Shown piece after piece: positions 25,406 to 33,027 of a DNA stretch of 64,000 nucleotides. Position 1 is the first letter of the stretch. Every line of letters begins with the position of its first letter. The translations under genes and the position numbers were made by a program. The notes beneath the pieces were generated by a model. The model had not been told where the DNA came from. It searched no databases and saw nothing but the letters and a program-made list of their open reading frames with translations. The DNA is from Hydrogenophilales bacterium (GTDB lineage Bacteria > Pseudomonadota > Gammaproteobacteria > Burkholderiales > Thiobacillaceae). The stretch spans positions 248,001 through 312,000 of the forward strand of contig JADJCP010000001.1 of NCBI GenBank assembly GCA_016703155.1, in the 5' to 3' direction.

Positions 25406-26065
25406 CTACGCACCCCCGGTCAGGTAGTCAAGCAAAGCGCCGGGGGTTTCGATATATCCCTGCGCGCCCCAGGCTTCCGGGGAATCGTCCTCGGCAAGAT
25501 AACCGTACAGGGCAACCAGGGCGGGCATGCCGACGGCGCGCGCCGCCTGAACGTCGCGTTCGGCGTCGCCGACATAGAGACACTCCTCCGGCGCGCTCGC
25601 TGCGACGCGACAGGCGTGTTGCATCGGCTCGGGATGCGGCTTGGGCCGGGCGCAGGTGTCGCCGCTGACGATGCAGGCGGCACGCCGATCCAGACCGAGG
25701 TGGGCGACCAGGGGGTCGGTATAGCGCGCCGGTTTGTTGGTGACGATGCCCCAACTGAGACCGCGCTGTTCCAGGCCGTCGAGCATCTCGGCAACGCCGG
25801 GAAACAGGGGCGAATTGTCGGTCAGGCAGTCGGTGTAGATTTCGAGGAATTCGAGGCGCAGTGCAGCGAATTGCGGGTGGTCGGCGCCAATGCCGAAGCC
25901 GACACGCAGCAGGCCCTGGGAGCCATGCGAGGCTTGCGGCCGGATCAGGGCGTAATCGAGCGGCGCCAGATCGCGGCGCGCGCGCATTTCGTTGAGGGCC
26001 GCGCCGAGGTCCGGCGCGGTGTCGACCAGGGTGCCGTCCAGGTCGAACAGGACGGTGCGCAGCAA
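25406..26065 (-). CDS. gph: Phosphoglycolate phosphatase, HAD family
   Basis: 219 residues. HAD motifs in order: FDLDGTLVDTAPDLGAALN (motif I, nucleophile Asp8 region), IVTNKPARYTDPLV (motif II), KPHPEP (motif III lysine), and YVGDAERDVQAARAVGM (motif IV). The helical cap fits the Gph type. It removes 2-phosphoglycolate made during DNA repair or oxygenation. One base separates it from ubiG, the common betaproteobacterial order ubiG-gph. Confidence 0.92.
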   Translation of the reverse strand: MLRTVLFDLDGTLVDTAPDLGAALNEMRARRDLAPLDYALIRPQASHGSQGLLRVGFGIGADHPQFAALRLEFLEIYTDCLTDNSPLFPGVAEMLDGLEQRGLSWGIVTNKPARYTDPLVAHLGLDRRAACIVSGDTCARPKPHPEPMQHACRVAASAPEECLYVGDAERDVQAARAVGMPALVALYGYLAEDDSPEAWGAQGYIETPGALLDYLTGGA

Positions 26066-26066
26066 C

Positions 26067-26765
26067 CTAAGCTTCCCGTCGGCAGGCGATCATGTAATTG
26101 ACGTCGGTATCCTGTTCCAGCGTGTAGACCTTGGTGAACGGGTTGTAGGTCATGCCCATGACCTCGACCGCGTCCAGGCCGGCGTTGCGCACATGGCGCG
26201 CCAGTTCGGCGGGCTTGATGAACTTGGCCCAGTCGTGGGTGCTCTTGGGCAGCATGTTGAGGATGTATTCGGCGCCGATGATGGCGAACAGGTAGCTCTT
26301 CGGGTTGCGGTTGAGCGTCGACAGGAACACCCAGCCGCCCGGTTTGACCAGTTGCCGGCAGGCGTTGACGATGCTGGCGGGATCGGGCACGTGTTCGAGC
26401 ATTTCCATGCAGGTGACGACGTCATACGCACCGGGCTGTTCGGCGGCCAGGTCTTCGGCGGCGATATGACGGTAGTCGACCGCGACGCCCGATTCGAGTT
26501 TGTGCAGGCCGGCGACCTTGAGGGCCTTTTCGGAGAGGTCGATGCCGGTCACCCGGGCGCCGCGCTGCGCCATGCTTTCGGCGAGAATGCCGCCGCCGCA
26601 GCCGATGTCGACCACGGCTTTGCCGGCGATCCGGGCATGGTTGTCGATCCAGTCGAGGCGCAGCGGGTTGATTTCATGCAATGGCTTGAATTCGGAATTC
26701 GGGTCCCACCAGCGATGCGCCAGGGCACTGAATTTATCGATTTCGAGTTGGTCGGCGTTGGACAT
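26067..26765 (-). CDS. ubiG: Ubiquinone biosynthesis O-methyltransferase UbiG
   Basis: 232 residues. Class I SAM methyltransferase: VVDIGCGGGILAESMA (motif I), VTGIDLSEKALKVA, and DVVTCMEMLEHVPDP, with the N-terminal FSALAHRWWDPNSEFKPLHEINPLRL that is specific for UbiG. It performs both O-methylations of ubiquinone synthesis. It sits directly before gph and is normal in length. Confidence 0.96.
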   Translation of the reverse strand: MSNADQLEIDKFSALAHRWWDPNSEFKPLHEINPLRLDWIDNHARIAGKAVVDIGCGGGILAESMAQRGARVTGIDLSEKALKVAGLHKLESGVAVDYRHIAAEDLAAEQPGAYDVVTCMEMLEHVPDPASIVNACRQLVKPGGWVFLSTLNRNPKSYLFAIIGAEYILNMLPKSTHDWAKFIKPAELARHVRNAGLDAVEVMGMTYNPFTKVYTLEQDTDVNYMIACRREA

Positions 26766-26809
26766 GAGGCACCTGAGTAATCTGAGTGACGGGATGGTAC
26801 CGGGCCGGA

Positions 26810-27160
26810 CTATTTCTGCCCAGCCGCGGTCTCGTAATGACGCCGGAAGAGCACCTCAAGTTCATCGATGATTTCGACGGCGGGACGCTTGTGCATCAGA
26901 TGCTGGGTCATCAGCGCCGAGGTGTCGTTGAGGATGACGCCGCGGTCGACCATGGGATAGGTGGCGCGCAGACGCTTGATGGCCTTGACCACCGATTCTC
27001 CGGCGGGCCTGGGGATATCGAGCGGCTCGCTAGGCACCTCGGCGGCATCGGTGCCGGATTCACGGCTGGCGAGAAATTCGGCGTAATCGAGCAGGCCGGC
27101 GCGGCGGGTTTCACCCAGCGCTCGATAGGCTTTCAGGAGCTGGCGCTCGTCGGCATTCAT
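26810..27160 (-). CDS. Conserved hypothetical protein
   Basis: 116 residues, not recognised. Predicted mostly helical and soluble: MNADERQLLKAYRALGETRR, then a Pro/Glu-rich middle (VPSEPLDIPRPAG), then a conserved-looking C-terminal half VVKAIKRLRATYPMVDRGVILNDTSALMTQHL. No signal peptide, no metal motif. It begins five bases after the LysR gene and may be co-transcribed with it. Confidence 0.65.
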   Translation of the reverse strand: MNADERQLLKAYRALGETRRAGLLDYAEFLASRESGTDAAEVPSEPLDIPRPAGESVVKAIKRLRATYPMVDRGVILNDTSALMTQHLMHKRPAVEIIDELEVLFRRHYETAAGQK

Positions 27161-27165
27161 CGGGC

Positions 27166-28083
27166 TTATAGCGCGACGTTGGTCTGGTTGCGGATCAGCG
27201 GGCTGGATTCAAGGAAATCGAGGAAGGATTGCAACAATTTGCTGCGGAATTTTTCCTGCGGATAGACCAGCGACAACTGCCGGCGCAATGGCGGGTCCAG
27301 CGGGATGGCGGTGAGTTCGCCAAGGCGCACTTCCTTGGCGACCGTGGTACTCGACACCACGGCGACGCCCAGGCCGGCGGCGACGGCCCCCTTGATGGCC
27401 TCGCGGCTACCCAGTTCCATGACCAGGTTGAGTTCATCCAGGTTGACGCCGCTGAACTTAAAATAATCGTCGATGCACTCGCGTGTCCCGGAACCGGACT
27501 CGCGACTGATATAAGGATGACTGGCCATTTGCTTGGGCGTCACCATATCCAACTTGGACATCTCACTGAACGGTGCGCAGATCATCACCAGTTCATCCTC
27601 GCAGCACACCCGCGTAACCAGGTTGGGGTGGTGCGAGGTGGCCTCGATGAGACCCATGTCCAGGGTATGTTCGGCGACCCGGTTCTCGATGGTCTCGGAA
27701 TTGGCGACGGTGAGTCGCGCTTGTGTTTCCGGGTGCCGCTGCTTGAATTCACCGAGCAGTCTGGGCAGCATGTATTCGGCGATGGTCGTCGAGGCCCCAA
27801 TCAAGAGCGGGCCACTGACCTGACCGGTCAGTTCGGAGATGCGCGCTTCCATCTCGGCGGACATATTGAGGATGCGCTCGGCGTAATCGAGTGCCAGATG
27901 GCCTGCGGGCGTCAGGGTGATCTTGCCGTGTGAGCGCTCGAACAGGCGCGTATTGAAGTGTTCTTCGAGTTGTTTCACCTGGAAGGTCACTGCCGGCTGG
28001 GTCATGAACAGCGACTCCGCCGCCTTGGTGAAGGACAGCTGTTTGGCTACGGTGTGGAAGACTTGCAAGCGGCGATCGGCCAT
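27166..28083 (-). CDS. LysR-family transcriptional regulator
   Basis: 305 residues. N-terminal winged helix MADRRLQVFHTVAKQLSFTKAAESLFMTQPAVTFQVKQLEEHF (given here only as the region 1-43) is classical LysR; the effector domain (about 90-295) has LLIGASTTIAEYMLPRLLGEF and REAIKGAVAAGLGVAVVSS, closest in feel to the CysL/YeiE/CbbR branch. The target is not clear from context; it is divergent from lplT. An AT-rich palindrome 13 bases before its start could be its own operator. Confidence 0.88.
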   Translation of the reverse strand: MADRRLQVFHTVAKQLSFTKAAESLFMTQPAVTFQVKQLEEHFNTRLFERSHGKITLTPAGHLALDYAERILNMSAEMEARISELTGQVSGPLLIGASTTIAEYMLPRLLGEFKQRHPETQARLTVANSETIENRVAEHTLDMGLIEATSHHPNLVTRVCCEDELVMICAPFSEMSKLDMVTPKQMASHPYISRESGSGTRECIDDYFKFSGVNLDELNLVMELGSREAIKGAVAAGLGVAVVSSTTVAKEVRLGELTAIPLDPPLRRQLSLVYPQEKFRSKLLQSFLDFLESSPLIRNQTNVAL

Positions 28084-28095
28084 GGCGACACCATT

Positions 28096-28109
28096 AAATT
28101 AATTAATTT
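28096..28109. promoter_or_regulatory. AT-rich palindrome between lysR and lplT
   Basis: AAATTAATTAATTT is a perfect 14-base palindrome in a locally AT-rich stretch, 13 bases upstream of the LysR start codon. Candidate LysR autoregulatory site (inference). Confidence 0.45.
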
Positions 28110-28270
28110 TATTGAACCATAATTTTCTTATCTTTTCCAGACATATATCAGCGCAATCCCTTCCGTGACGCGGGTTCTGGATGGCACGGACAGGGTTGGC
28201 ATGATATAACCCTGCTGGTTCGTTCACCCCAGATAGCCATGTCCCGTCTCGCCAGAAAATTCGATTACTA

Positions 28271-29671
28271 ATGGATCGCGGGTTCTACATCATCATGGCG
28301 GCGCAGTTCTTCTCGGCGCTCGCCGACAATGCCCTGCTGCTGACCGCGATCGCCATGCTGCGGGAAATTCAGGCGCCGTCGGAATACGAACCGCTGCTCA
28401 AGCTGTTCTTCACGATTTCCTATGTCTTGCTGGCCGCCTTCGTCGGCGCTTTCGCCGACTCGATGCCCAAGGGCCGGGTCATGCTGATCAGCAACACGAT
28501 CAAGATCATCGGGTGCGTCATGATGGTCACGGGCATCAACCCGCTTTATGCCTATGCGGTCGTCGGTCTGGGCGCGGCAGCCTATTCCCCGGCCAAATAC
28601 GGCATCCTCACGGAATACCTGCCACACAACAAACTGGTTATCGCCAACAGTTGGATCGAAGGCCTTACGGTTGGCGCCATCATTCTGGGTACCATTGCTG
28701 GCGGCTGGCTGATCAGCCCAAGCGTGATGGAGGGTTTCAAGGCCATCGATATCTGGCTGTTCGATGGCCGCGAAGGCACGTTGCTCAACTACAGTTTCGC
28801 GACTATCGGCGTGTTGTATCTGATCGCCGCCCTCTTCAACCTCTGGATTCCGGAAACCGGGGTCGACCACAAATCGCTGCACAGCAACCCGATCTACCTG
28901 CTGCGCGACTTTGCCCACTGCATGCGCCTGCTCTGGTTCGACAAACTCGGCCAGATCACCTTGGCTGTAACCACCTTGTTCTGGGGCGCCGGCGCCACGC
29001 TGCAATTCATCATGCTGCGCTGGGCCGAAGAGGCGTTATCCATCCCCTTGTATCAGGCGACGTATTTGCAGGTGGTATTCGCCATCGGTATCGCCTTCGG
29101 GGCGATCATGGCCGGCAAGATGGTGCCCATCAACAAGTCGGTGAATGTCATCGGTGTAGGTATCGCCATGGGGGTCACCGCCACCTTCATGGTCGGAGTT
29201 ACCTCATTGTTGCCGGCTGTCGTGCTGGTGATGATCGTCGGCGCCATGGCCGGCTTCTTCGTGGTGCCCATGAATGCCTTGTTACAGCACCGCGGGCATA
29301 TTCTCATGGGCGCGGGACACTCCATCGCCGTGCAGAATTTCAACGAGAATCTGAGCATCCTGATCATGCTCGCGCTCTACGCCATCCTGCTCTGGGCGGA
29401 TCTGTCGATCCATACGGTGATCATCCTGTTCAGCGTCTTCATCGCCGGCAGCATGTATCTGGTGCTGCGCTGGCACCAATTCAATATGCGCGCGCATAAA
29501 GATGAGCTGGAACACCTGCTCGCCATCGCCGCCGCCGGTCATCACCCAGCACCGCACGCGTCCATCGGGACTACGGGACGCTACCTCCAGGCGAACATGC
29601 CGACGCCACGCAAACTGATCCGCGGCATGCATCGGATCGCCGCGAAGACGATCCGCCCACACCGACGCTAG
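28271..29671 (+). CDS. lplT: Lysophospholipid transporter LplT
   Basis: 466 residues, major facilitator superfamily with about 12 helices. It begins GFYIIMAAQFFSALADNALL and includes AAYSPAKYGILTEYLPHNKLV and VVPMNALLQHRGHILMGAGHS, both characteristic of LplT. It flips lysophosphatidylethanolamine inward for re-acylation; the Aas acyltransferase gene usually paired with it is not adjacent. An extra 60-residue basic C-terminal tail (PTPRKLIRGMHRIAAKTIRP) follows the last helix. Confidence 0.9.
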   Translation: MDRGFYIIMAAQFFSALADNALLLTAIAMLREIQAPSEYEPLLKLFFTISYVLLAAFVGAFADSMPKGRVMLISNTIKIIGCVMMVTGINPLYAYAVVGLGAAAYSPAKYGILTEYLPHNKLVIANSWIEGLTVGAIILGTIAGGWLISPSVMEGFKAIDIWLFDGREGTLLNYSFATIGVLYLIAALFNLWIPETGVDHKSLHSNPIYLLRDFAHCMRLLWFDKLGQITLAVTTLFWGAGATLQFIMLRWAEEALSIPLYQATYLQVVFAIGIAFGAIMAGKMVPINKSVNVIGVGIAMGVTATFMVGVTSLLPAVVLVMIVGAMAGFFVVPMNALLQHRGHILMGAGHSIAVQNFNENLSILIMLALYAILLWADLSIHTVIILFSVFIAGSMYLVLRWHQFNMRAHKDELEHLLAIAAAGHHPAPHASIGTTGRYLQANMPTPRKLIRGMHRIAAKTIRPHRR

Positions 29672-30171
29672 AGGATTGTGACGGCGTTTTCGAGCTCGTC
29701 GGGGTTCGCCCCGGCGAGGGGGAAATGCCGCTTGATCAAGGCATCCAACCGTTCGATACCGATCAGCGCGCCCGCCTCGAAACGCTTGGCGCGGAACGCG
29801 GTTTCCATTTCCCGGCAGATGGTCTCCCATTCGAGGGCATCAACCTTACCGGCGAAACCACGGTCGGCGACGATCTCGACATCGCGCTCGGCGAGTAACA
29901 GGTAGATCAGGACGCCATTGCTGGCTTCGGTATCCCAGACCCGTTCGCGCCCGAAAACCTCCAGGGCGCGCTCACGCGCGCTGAGCCCGCGCCATACCGG
30001 AAAGAAATCCAGAGTCGCTTCGACCACGAAGCGTATCTCGCCATGATGATGCGCTTCGGAAGCCGCGATGGCGGCCTCGATGCGCGCCAGTGCCTCCGGC
30101 CGCAGCACACGTTTCAGCCACCAGTCGGGGTATAGCAAATGAGGTATCAGCCGTTTCAGGATCATTACCAT
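29668..30171 (-). CDS. TPM-domain protein
   Basis: 167 residues from ATG 30169-30171 (or 165 from the ATG at 30163-30165, which overlaps the upstream stop as TAATG). It is a short TPM-domain protein: ARIEAAIAASEAHHHGEIRFVVEATLD, then GVLIYLLLAERDVEIVADRGF. No signal peptide or membrane anchor. It is paired with the longer YgcG-like protein, a frequent arrangement together with LemA; lemA is not here. It converges with lplT with a four-base overlap of the ends. Confidence 0.8.
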   Translation of the reverse strand: MVMILKRLIPHLLYPDWWLKRVLRPEALARIEAAIAASEAHHHGEIRFVVEATLDFFPVWRGLSARERALEVFGRERVWDTEASNGVLIYLLLAERDVEIVADRGFAGKVDALEWETICREMETAFRAKRFEAGALIGIERLDALIKRHFPLAGANPDELENAVTIL

Positions 30172-31052
30172 CTCCCGGATGCGCCGCCGCCGCCGAAACC
30201 ACCCCCGCCACCGGAAAAACCACCGCCACCCGACCTCCACCCACCCCCGCCGGTCCCGCCGCCACCCCGCCCTCCGCCGCCGCCATTACCGCCGAGCAGC
30301 GTGACCAGGAAAACGAATAGCGCGAATACCAGTGCCATGCCGAGCACACCCACCAGCCACCAGGCACCGAGGAAACCGACGACACCGGCCACCGACGCAC
30401 CGCCCAGACGTCCGAAGATTGCACGAAACAGGCCGCCACCGACGAAGGCGAAGAGCATCACCATGGGCAGGTATTGATCAAGAAAACCCAGCGAGCTAGT
30501 GCTGGAAACAACCTCCGGCTCAGGGAGCGGCTCACCATTGACCAAGCCAATCAGTCGAGTAACGGCCATGTCGATGCCACCCTGGAAATCGCCCTGACGG
30601 AAGCGCGGCACGACCTCTTCTTCGATGATGCGTTTCGCCTGAATATCGCTGATCGCGCCCTCAAGGCCGTAGCCAACCTCGATACGCACCGCCCGGTCAT
30701 CCTTGGCCACCAGCAGCAGGACACCATCGTCCACGCCCTTGCGCCCCAACTTCCAGGCTTCGGCGACTCGAATCGAATATTGTTCGATAGCCTCCGGTAG
30801 TGTCGTTGCAACGATCAACACGGCGATCTGGCTGCCTTTTTCTGTTTCGAATTGCTTCAGACGCGCTTCAAGAGCTGCAATCTGGCCAGCATCAAGACTC
30901 GCCGTCTGGTCGGTGACGCGCGCCTGGAGTGTTGGCACAGCGACCTCCGCCCAGGCACCGAATCCCCACAGCCATAACGCAACCAGGCATAACCACGGCG
31001 GCAACCATCGGGATCGGCGCACAGATGCGAACAGAGCGGGTCTTCGATTCAT
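30165..31052 (-). CDS. YgcG-type TPM-domain membrane protein
   Basis: 295 residues: signal peptide (to about residue 35, GAWA), TPM domain (40-180, GSQIAVLIVATTLPEAIEQYS, DDGVLLLVAKDDRAVRIEVGYGLEGAI), two or three helices (about 195-255), and a Gly-rich tail with GGGGRGGGG and SGGGGFSGGG. It is a periplasm-facing membrane protein possibly linked to envelope or photosystem-repair-like functions in other phyla; the role in proteobacteria is unknown. Overlaps the methyltransferase stop by four bases. Confidence 0.85.
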   Translation of the reverse strand: MNRRPALFASVRRSRWLPPWLCLVALWLWGFGAWAEVAVPTLQARVTDQTASLDAGQIAALEARLKQFETEKGSQIAVLIVATTLPEAIEQYSIRVAEAWKLGRKGVDDGVLLLVAKDDRAVRIEVGYGLEGAISDIQAKRIIEEEVVPRFRQGDFQGGIDMAVTRLIGLVNGEPLPEPEVVSSTSSLGFLDQYLPMVMLFAFVGGGLFRAIFGRLGGASVAGVVGFLGAWWLVGVLGMALVFALFVFLVTLLGGNGGGGGRGGGGTGGGGWRSGGGGFSGGGGGFGGGGASGRW

Positions 31053-31816
31053 TTCAGGCCTTGGCGCAGGCGTTCATAGAGACACACCGCCACCGAAGCG
31101 GCAACATTCAGTGACTCGACCTCGCCCGCCATGGGAATGGCGAAAGTTCGGCAACGGGCCTGAAGTGCTGGCGACAACCCGGCGCCTTCGTTGCCGAAGG
31201 CAAACGCAACGGGCCCGGAGAGGTCAAGCTCATAGAGCGAACCCGGTACATTCGGCATGGCGGCCAGCGCGGCACCCGACCAGGTATCGAGCCAGGACAC
31301 CAGATCCACGCCGGGATGCACCCGCAACCGAAACTGACCGCCTTGACCACCACGCAAGGCCTTGGGTGACCAGGCTTCGGCACAGCCGGGCGAAAGCAGG
31401 ACATCGGTGACTCCGGTGGCGGCGGCGGTACGCAGGATGGCACCGAGATTGCCAGGATCCTGTATCGCCTCCAGCAGCAAGACGAAATCACCACATGCCG
31501 TGCCCGGGTGTGGCGTTGCTATGACCGCAAGCACACCGCTGGGCGCTGCCACCGGCGACAGCTTCCGAAACAGGCCGGGAGCCAACTCCAGCGCGGGTAC
31601 CGTGGCCAATCGAGCATGCCAGCGCAGTGCCATCTCAGTTCCCGATTCCAGGATCAGACGCAAGGGCTGAATTCCCGCTTTTAACGCTTCCTCGATCAGG
31701 TGTTCGCCGTCAAGCAGGGTCTGGCCCGATTGCCGTCGTGCTCGAGCGTCATCGGCCAAGGCCAGCACCCCCCTGTAGTCAGGGTTGTCGTGCGACGTAA
31801 CGTGTTTCAGCGACAT
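31049..31816 (-). CDS. TrmH/SpoU-family RNA 2'-O-methyltransferase
   Basis: 255 residues from ATG 31814-31816. N-terminal substrate-binding domain (LLDGEHLIEEALKAG), C-terminal SPOUT knot with EAIQDPGNLGAILRTAAATG (motif 1), FAFGNEGAGLS (motif 2) and IPMAGEVESLNVAASVAVCLYE (motif 3). It methylates a ribose in rRNA or tRNA; RlmB-like and uncharacterised YsgA/TsnR-like assignments are possible. Its start overlaps the 3' end of the pentapeptide gene by ten bases. Confidence 0.9.
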   Translation of the reverse strand: MSLKHVTSHDNPDYRGVLALADDARARRQSGQTLLDGEHLIEEALKAGIQPLRLILESGTEMALRWHARLATVPALELAPGLFRKLSPVAAPSGVLAVIATPHPGTACGDFVLLLEAIQDPGNLGAILRTAAATGVTDVLLSPGCAEAWSPKALRGGQGGQFRLRVHPGVDLVSWLDTWSGAALAAMPNVPGSLYELDLSGPVAFAFGNEGAGLSPALQARCRTFAIPMAGEVESLNVAASVAVCLYERLRQGLK

Positions 31817-32673
31817 TGATCCAGACGATCGCAAAGTTGCCCGCCGATCCAGGTCGTTTTGCCCAAGGTCGCGCCGTCCAGACGCGATCCACCGAGCAGC
31901 GCATTATTTAGCGTGGCATAGCGCAAATCGGCCTGGCTCAGGTCGGCGCCGGTCAAGTCCGCGCCGTCGAGATTCGCCCCAAGAAGATTCGCGCCTGCCA
32001 GATTCGCGCCGCGCAAACTGGCGCGCGCCAAGTCCGCATAACTTAGATTGGCCCGGGCCAAAGCCGTGCCATCGAAATTGGCACGGCTGAGCGTCATGCT
32101 GTGCAGATCGACACCACGCAGGGTTTGTCCGGATTTATCGCATCCGGCCCAGGATATCCCCGCAGCGGGTGTAGCGGCGCAATCGCTGACCTTGCCGATC
32201 GACGCCTTGATGGTGTCGTCACCTTGACCAAACCAGACCAAGGCCCCCGTCAGCACCAACGCAATCAGGGCAGCAAACGCAATCAGGATCGATGGCCGGC
32301 GTTTCGCCTCGGCATCGACCATGGCGCGGGTCGCGTCATGATTGGCACGTAGCGACTGCATACGAATGGTATCGAGTACGGGGGTGGGCGTAGCCGCTTC
32401 ACTATTATCAACGACCCCATCTTCCCAGCGTTGCCTGGCCTTTTCACGTTCCGCCAGCCAAGTGGCATCAGCCGCATCCCCGGTCGGCTTGCCGGCTTGA
32501 ATTTTGCCGCGAAACATCCCGCTTTCGCGCACCGGCAGCCATTGCTCGCCATCCAGACTAAGATCGTCGGTAAGCGCGATCTCACCGGTTCGCAACGCCT
32601 CATCGATCTGTGGCGCGGGAAACGGACCACTGACCTGACCGGACTTGCGCACATACCAGAGGGCTTGGACCAT
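31807..32673 (-). CDS. GYF-like and pentapeptide-repeat membrane protein
   Basis: 288 residues. An N-terminal GYF_2-type domain (WYVRKSGQVSGPFPAPQIDEAL), a linker, one transmembrane helix (about 130-150, ILIAFAALIALVLTGALVWF), and a C-terminal pentapeptide-repeat helix of about 80 residues with ANLSYADLARASLRGANL and ADLTGADLSQADL. The start is the ATG at 32671-32673; an upstream in-frame ATG reads through the sRNA terminator and is rejected. Function unknown; such fusions are probably protein-binding scaffolds. Confidence 0.8.
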   Translation of the reverse strand: MVQALWYVRKSGQVSGPFPAPQIDEALRTGEIALTDDLSLDGEQWLPVRESGMFRGKIQAGKPTGDAADATWLAEREKARQRWEDGVVDNSEAATPTPVLDTIRMQSLRANHDATRAMVDAEAKRRPSILIAFAALIALVLTGALVWFGQGDDTIKASIGKVSDCAATPAAGISWAGCDKSGQTLRGVDLHSMTLSRANFDGTALARANLSYADLARASLRGANLAGANLLGANLDGADLTGADLSQADLRYATLNNALLGGSRLDGATLGKTTWIGGQLCDRLDQCR

Positions 32674-32734
32674 GCAATTATAAGGCGAGCGTCGACCCAG
32701 GCATTCTACCCGCTCGCTCGCTCCATTCGAGGCC

Positions 32735-32763
32735 AAAAAAAAGCCCGGTCGGTTGACCGGGCT
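32735..32763 (-). terminator. Rho-independent terminator of the small RNA
   Basis: Minus strand AGCCCGGTC-AACC-GACCGGGCT, a perfect nine-base stem, followed by eight T. It may also catch read-through from dnaE. Confidence 0.95.
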
Positions 32764-32837
32764 AAATCCACCAAAGAAGGAGGATGGAGGAGACAACACT
32801 GGCAACGCCAAGGGAGGTAGGCGTTAGCGCCAGTGTC
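32735..32837 (-). ncRNA. Predicted CU-rich small RNA
   Basis: About 103 nt with its own promoter and terminator and no ORF. The 5' part folds into a long hairpin: ACACTGGC/GCCAGTGT and AACGCC/GGCGTT with a small bulge, closing a ten-base loop UACCUCCCUU. A single-stranded linker follows, with UCUCCUCC and AUCCUCCUU, then the terminator stem. All three CU-rich stretches could pair with Shine-Dalgarno sequences. The plan is like the CUCC-rich regulatory RNAs of Neisseria and alphaproteobacteria. The rest of the dnaE-downstream gap, 32873-33027, shows nothing else. Confidence 0.72.
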
Positions 32838-32843
32838 ATAAGC

Positions 32844-32872
32844 ATTATCTAATATTAGAATTCCATGGTCAA
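32844..32872 (-). promoter_or_regulatory. Sigma70-type promoter of the small RNA
   Basis: -35 TTGACC (32867-32872), 17-base spacer, -10 GATAAT (32844-32849). Each hexamer differs from consensus at one position. Predicted start near 32837. Confidence 0.8.
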
Positions 32873-33027
32873 CGCCCATAAACAGACAAACATATCCAAT
32901 AGCATCAACCAGAGAAATACGAGGCCTGGATTAAACGCATGCCATTGTTTTAACTGTGAATTATTTTGTTGCGCAATAACAACGGGCAGACACGGCCGCG
33001 CGCCACCGCCTCAATCCATAAATTTTT

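Noticed and set aside
31807..32811. Upstream start of the pentapeptide protein at 32811
   Set aside because: The extension translates the sRNA terminator and linker; the GYF-like domain begins right after the ATG at 32673.
32735..32837. Attenuator of the pentapeptide gene instead of a free small RNA
   Set aside because: The unit has its own near-consensus promoter and the pentapeptide start lies 62 bases beyond the terminator with no alternative antiterminator fold that I can see.
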